This document shows positions 55,211 to 59,128 of a stretch of DNA of 59,128 nt, piece after piece; the first letter of the stretch is position 1; each line of letters starts with the position of its first letter. A program made the position numbers and the translations under genes. Source of the stretch: Chitinophaga pinensis (GTDB lineage Bacteria; Bacteroidota; Bacteroidia; NS11-12g; UBA9320); the NCBI GenBank assembly GCA_945897885.1, contig CAMDGU010000013.1, positions 1 to 59,128 of the forward strand, given 5' to 3'. Below the pieces are notes generated by a model that had not been told where the DNA came from, did not search any database, and saw nothing but the letters and a program-made list of their open reading frames with translations.

Positions 55211-57403
55211 ATGAAAAAAATTAACCGGATCATTCATCAGATTTTAAAATTTAAGCTATTTCTTATGATTTCATTCATGGTCATTTGCACCGAATTTGCT
55301 TGGGGACAAGATCATCAACTAATGAACAACGGCACTTGGACTCCTACCACCACTAATTTTTTACAATCCTTTCCTTTTCCTGCTACCACATCAACAGCAA
55401 CACAAAGTATAGTTGGTAAAGGGTATGATTTTATTGATACCCGTGGAATTTTTTTTGGTGGCAATTTAGGAGTATCCCAACATACTTTTAATTACGAACA
55501 CTATCGTGGCAAATGGAGTTTTAAGGGTGCTTGGATGAAACCTACAACACTAACTCCAGGGTGGGGATCAATTTCTGGCATAAATTACTTAATTGATTAT
55601 CATCGATGGGATGATTATTCAGCGCATTTTGGTCTAAAAGAAAGAAATACATTTGAATTGGTGCCTGAAACTCCAACATATGATGATGTAAGGGATGCTG
55701 TAATATCATGGGGCTACGAAGCCGGAGGAGGAATTACACCGAACAGGCTAATATTTCAATCTATAGAAGGCACAGATGTAAGCGTAAGTACTAATCACAT
55801 TGCAACTGAATGGGCAACCATACTAAGTAACGGAAATATTGGAAGTGGTATTTCCAATCCATTTGCTCAGTTTGAAATTAATCCGATTGCAGACCCTTCA
55901 GGTTTAAATCCATTATCAATGCAAATATTTGATGACAATGGGTTTTCTACTTTTAGGTATTATAAAGCAGGAAAATTGGCATTAGGTACTACTAGTTCCA
56001 TTACAACCATTCCAAGTGCCTTATTGGATGTAAATGGAGATATAAATGTCGTTGGTACTCAGGTTATTAAATCGCCTTCATTTGCTACAGGAACCGATAA
56101 AGTATTTCATTTAAAAGACAATACGGTAACCCCTGGCCCTAAAGATTTATTCTATATACAAAATAATGGAAATGCAACTTTAGCTTTGGCAGATTTATTT
56201 ATACCATCGATTAGTGGAGGGTTGCCAACTTCAACCACTATTCCTAAAAATTTAGCTATTGATTACACTGGAAAAATTGTTAGTACCTCAACCCCATTTC
56301 CACCTAATACAGTGTGGCAAGTGGGAGGTAATTCATTTGCAGGGGGGTCTGTGTATGAAATTGGAACCTCCACATATGACGATGTTAATTTATGGGCTGG
56401 AGGTGTTACTTCATTTAGTATTAGTGGGGCTTTGGCTACAAGAGGGCAAATGAAAATCATAAAAGCCACTAGTATCGGTGGAAATACAACCATTGGATAT
56501 GCTACACCTAATCCTGACTGGGCATTAACTATGAAACCAATTGCAACTGGCACAGGACAAGGAAGTCTCAGAATATTAAATTCTTCTAATGTCGAAATTT
56601 TTGGAGCATTTGATACTTATTTAGGGTTTCATGGTAATGCCTTCAGGGTTTTTGATACTGAAATTCAAACAAGGATTTCCATTAGACCAGAATTTGGTTA
56701 TTCAAATTGTGATTTAGGTTATTCTGTTGGTGGTTCCTCAAATGGAGCATTCAGAGATATATGGTATCATGGTGATGCTACTGATGTTTCTGACAGAAGA
56801 GTAAAGGAAAATATTAAAAATTTAGATTATGGACTAGCTGAAATTCTAAAATTGAATCCTACATCTTATTTTCAAATTATCTCGAAAAGAGTTGAGTTGG
56901 GATTTATTGCGCAAGAATTGGCAGAAGTTTTACCAGAATGTGTCTATATTCCAGAAAATGATTCAAATTTATATGGTGTCCGTTATATGCAGATAATACC
57001 AGTTCTTGCCAATGCAATTAAAGAACAGAATGCTATAATTGATTCATTGAAACAAAAATTAGATTTAGTTTTTTCTTCAAGTAAAATAAATGATGTTCAA
57101 GATATAGGCAACCAAAAGGAAGTACTAAATGAAGTTCCCTTATTATTTCAAAATCATCCAAATCCCTTCAATGGAATAACTTTTATAGATTATTTTTTAC
57201 CTAAGAATGCAACAAACGCTTTTTTACGTGTAATAGATAATAATGGAAAACTAGTCAAAGCTTTTACCATATATCAAACAGGATTTGGGCAAGTAGAGTT
57301 GGATTGCAGTAATTTGTCGGAAGGACAATATCATTATAGCTTGCTGGTAAATTCAAAACTAATAGATACTAAAACCATGATTATTTCTGCCGGAAATAAT
57401 TAG
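55211..57403 (+). CDS. T9SS-exported protein with S74 intramolecular chaperone domain
   Basis: 730 residues from the ATG at 55211; its signal peptide is hydrophobic FKLFLMISFMVICTEFAWG before QDHQLM. The central 450 residues are beta-rich with an irregular repeat pattern. An S74 peptidase/chaperone domain (about 530-620) shows TDVSDRRVKENIKNLDYGLA, with the Ser and Lys of the self-cleavage dyad, and LGFIAQELAEVLPECVY. A type A sorting domain follows (FQNHPNPFNGITFIDYFL, LSEGQYHYSLLVN). Known: S74 domains trimerise phage tail spikes and then cut themselves off. Inference: a trimeric surface fibre of the host. Here the domain precedes the sorting signal, so its cleavage would release the fibre from it. 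Confidence 0.87.
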   Translation: MKKINRIIHQILKFKLFLMISFMVICTEFAWGQDHQLMNNGTWTPTTTNFLQSFPFPATTSTATQSIVGKGYDFIDTRGIFFGGNLGVSQHTFNYEHYRGKWSFKGAWMKPTTLTPGWGSISGINYLIDYHRWDDYSAHFGLKERNTFELVPETPTYDDVRDAVISWGYEAGGGITPNRLIFQSIEGTDVSVSTNHIATEWATILSNGNIGSGISNPFAQFEINPIADPSGLNPLSMQIFDDNGFSTFRYYKAGKLALGTTSSITTIPSALLDVNGDINVVGTQVIKSPSFATGTDKVFHLKDNTVTPGPKDLFYIQNNGNATLALADLFIPSISGGLPTSTTIPKNLAIDYTGKIVSTSTPFPPNTVWQVGGNSFAGGSVYEIGTSTYDDVNLWAGGVTSFSISGALATRGQMKIIKATSIGGNTTIGYATPNPDWALTMKPIATGTGQGSLRILNSSNVEIFGAFDTYLGFHGNAFRVFDTEIQTRISIRPEFGYSNCDLGYSVGGSSNGAFRDIWYHGDATDVSDRRVKENIKNLDYGLAEILKLNPTSYFQIISKRVELGFIAQELAEVLPECVYIPENDSNLYGVRYMQIIPVLANAIKEQNAIIDSLKQKLDLVFSSSKINDVQDIGNQKEVLNEVPLLFQNHPNPFNGITFIDYFLPKNATNAFLRVIDNNGKLVKAFTIYQTGFGQVELDCSNLSEGQYHYSLLVNSKLIDTKTMIISAGNN

Positions 57404-57416
57404 TTATTTTTGTATT

Positions 57417-59128
57417 GTGCTGGGGAGGATTCTACTATTTTCTTTATTATTTTTGGGAATGGCTATTAATAGCCATTCCCAAAAATTTGAATGGGTTAAA
57501 AGTTTTGGTGGAAGCGGGGGCGAAAACAATCCTTTATGTGTCCAAACAAAAAATGGGTCATACCTTACTTGGATTGGTACAAATATTACATCTTTAGGTT
57601 CTTTTAGTAAAAAACAAAAGTATCCTACTATTGCATGTGTTGGCAAATTGGATAACAATGGCAAACCTTTGTGGCTTTGGGGTTCCGATAGTGTTTTTGG
57701 ACCAATTCAGTTCAGTTCGATTATTAGTGATTCTATTTCTGAGAACATTTATATCACGGGTTCTTTAGAAGGTATAGTATATTATGGCAATGAAAGCTAC
57801 CATTCGTATTATAGTCAAAATAAACAGAAATACTCAAGAAATGGTTTTGTTATGAAAATGAATAAAGATGGCATCCCAATAAAATTTTTAGTAATACAAG
57901 ACAGTAATTACAATAGGATATACGACGTAAAAATTTATGATAATAAGTTATTAATACCTGTTGGGTTTGGTGCTTCTTCAAATCAAAAATTTTGCGGTTT
58001 AAAATCTAAATGTTATACAAATGGGGGATTTGTAGTTTGTATTTTGGACACTAATTTAAATATTATAAATAACTCGAAACTTATTAATATACCTGACTAC
58101 AATTTTCTGAATGAACAATTAAATATCAATAATGATAAAATTATTCTGACTACCTACGCTACTAAAATTTCATACCGAGATTCTTTAATAGATTATAAAG
58201 ATTCTTCTAACGGTGGATATTTTTCAATTAGTTTAGATAAAAGTTTAGCGGTAAAAAGGATTGATAAATTATTTTCGGGTACAAATTTAAAAGCATCTTC
58301 TACTGTTACAGAAAAGGGGGAAATTATAGTAGGTACAGCATTTTTCGATTCAATAATTTTTCGAAATAAAACCATCACATCTAATCAAAACGGAAAGCCC
58401 ATCGTATTGATTTTTAATACTAATTATGAAATAGAATATGCCACATATCCAAGAACCAGTGTTTCTAGCTCTAGTTCTCAGATTTTAACATTAGAATACC
58501 ACAATGGATACATTTATATAGGTGGCAGAATTCAGGGAGATTTTGAATTTGGGGATATTATTACTTATGAAAGAGAAGGAAGGGTGTTTCTTGCCAAATT
58601 AGATTTGTTTGGAAGTTTTCTTTGGGCGAAACGTTTTTCAACAAGCAAGAAGTATAATTCTTTGGATGATATTTCTGCATTTAACAAAAAAATTTTGGCG
58701 GTTGGCGTATTTAATGATACCACAAATTTAAATTCTGAACAATTTATTTCTAATGGAAGTCTTGACTTGATTGTCGCCAAAATTCATGATATCGATATTA
58801 CCCGTGGCTATGTAAAACAAGGCCCTTATTGTGCAGGAGATACGATTAAAATCCCTTATACCAAAAACGGATTATTTAATAAAGGTAATCAATTTATTGC
58901 CCAACTTAGCGATGAAAATGGAAACTTTGAAGGAACAGAAAGAGAACTAGGACGGATAACAAGCGATACCAATGGAATCATAAAAGGATTGCTACCCTTA
59001 TTTGATGTAGAAAGTAGCCCAAGCTACAGGATACGGATACTTAGCACCAGCCCTGTGGTACAAAGCTATTATAAGTACGATACCTTGCGCTTATTGATAT
59101 ACAGTAAAGACACAGCCAACGCAGGCAA
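57417..59128 (+). CDS. Exported surface protein, GTG start, cut by the window edge
   Basis: Open from GTG at 57417 to the window end, 570 codons without a stop. No ATG precedes the signal peptide (about ILLFSLLFLGMAINSHS before QKFEWVKSFGG). The body has propeller-like repeats (VGKLDNNGKPLWLWGSDS, ITGSLEGIVYYGNE, FVMKMNKDGIPIKFLV, YIYIGGRIQGDFEFGD). The last visible part, GNQFIAQLSDENGNFEG to YRIRILSTSPVV, is an Ig-like domain frequent in T9SS cargo. A sorting domain is expected beyond the window (inference). A -7 box TATTTTTG at 57405-57412 lies just before the start. Codons 12-23 form a perfect 38-base palindrome. Confidence 0.82.
   Translation, partial: MLGRILLFSLLFLGMAINSHSQKFEWVKSFGGSGGENNPLCVQTKNGSYLTWIGTNITSLGSFSKKQKYPTIACVGKLDNNGKPLWLWGSDSVFGPIQFSSIISDSISENIYITGSLEGIVYYGNESYHSYYSQNKQKYSRNGFVMKMNKDGIPIKFLVIQDSNYNRIYDVKIYDNKLLIPVGFGASSNQKFCGLKSKCYTNGGFVVCILDTNLNIINNSKLINIPDYNFLNEQLNINNDKIILTTYATKISYRDSLIDYKDSSNGGYFSISLDKSLAVKRIDKLFSGTNLKASSTVTEKGEIIVGTAFFDSIIFRNKTITSNQNGKPIVLIFNTNYEIEYATYPRTSVSSSSSQILTLEYHNGYIYIGGRIQGDFEFGDIITYEREGRVFLAKLDLFGSFLWAKRFSTSKKYNSLDDISAFNKKILAVGVFNDTTNLNSEQFISNGSLDLIVAKIHDIDITRGYVKQGPYCAGDTIKIPYTKNGLFNKGNQFIAQLSDENGNFEGTERELGRITSDTNGIIKGLLPLFDVESSPSYRIRILSTSPVVQSYYKYDTLRLLIYSKDTANAG
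57449..57486. repeat. Perfect 38-base palindrome inside the signal-peptide codons
   Basis: ATTTTTGGGAATGGCTATT followed directly by its reverse complement, with no spacer. It lies 46 bases after the stop of the S74 gene and 32 bases into the next open frame, encoding part of LGMAINSHSQK. It could serve as terminator of the first gene, attenuator of the second, or a dimer protein site. Confidence 0.9.

Noticed and set aside
57404-57664. 86-codon minus frame and 60-codon plus frame around the palindrome
   Set aside because: Both come from the symmetric DNA, and both conflict with the plus-strand frame that has a signal peptide and stays open to the window end.

Overview
The window is AT-rich DNA from a member of the Bacteroidota. 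Three signs support this. Many secreted proteins end in type IX secretion (T9SS) type A sorting domains. Several families are typical of the phylum: DUF1573, DUF2490, DUF4249-like and DUF5606-like proteins, and a TonB receptor with a carboxypeptidase-like N-terminal domain. Promoter boxes fit TTG-N19-TAnnTTTG. Genus cannot be assigned from the sequence alone.

Layout. 0-4 kb: a UbiB/AarF kinase (cut by the window edge) with a phasin-like partner, a CBS protein, a wrecked cytochrome c peroxidase, a REC-Crp/Fnr regulator and a frameshifted membrane protein. Crp/Fnr-type dyads lie in front of two of these units. 4-13 kb: an exonuclease/GIY-YIG fusion, MscS plus a DUF2490 barrel, an orphan Pycsar-effector-like membrane protein with an in-frame stop, and metabolic genes (MDR reductase, crotonase). 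13-34 kb: mostly chromosomal and secretory genes: panB, an Asp-box propeller protein, T9SS cargo, tRNA-Leu(UAG), an LTA-synthase-like transferase, a SulP transporter fused to beta-carbonic anhydrase, an esterase-like T9SS protein lacking the Ser nucleophile, a TonB receptor, truB, ribF, and an M23/LysM peptidase, ending at tRNA-Ala(GGC).

34.4-43.3 kb, just downstream of tRNA-Ala, is the most notable block. It is a tight minus-strand operon sbcD-sbcC-OLD nuclease-UvrD-like helicase. The last two genes have the architecture of the Gabija anti-phage system (GajA/GajB). Here they are chained to a complete SbcCD (Mre11-Rad50-type) pair with overlaps or very short gaps, so the four may work as one DNA-end-processing or defence module.

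43.6-59 kb is an accessory surface-protein region. A NarL-type response regulator, a HisKA_3 kinase and a separate membrane protein sit beside unknown small genes and a run of T9SS-exported proteins (beta-helix, S74 chaperone-tailed and others). A 17-base motif, GTATTTTTACTTARGTA, occurs three times here, always about 70-77 bases ahead of a minus-strand start codon. It may be the operator of the local two-component system. One unknown gene and its promoter have been partly duplicated about 8 kb away.

The window also carries several broken genes: internal deletion, frameshifts, in-frame stops and a 5' fragment. No CRISPR array, transposase or integrase was seen.
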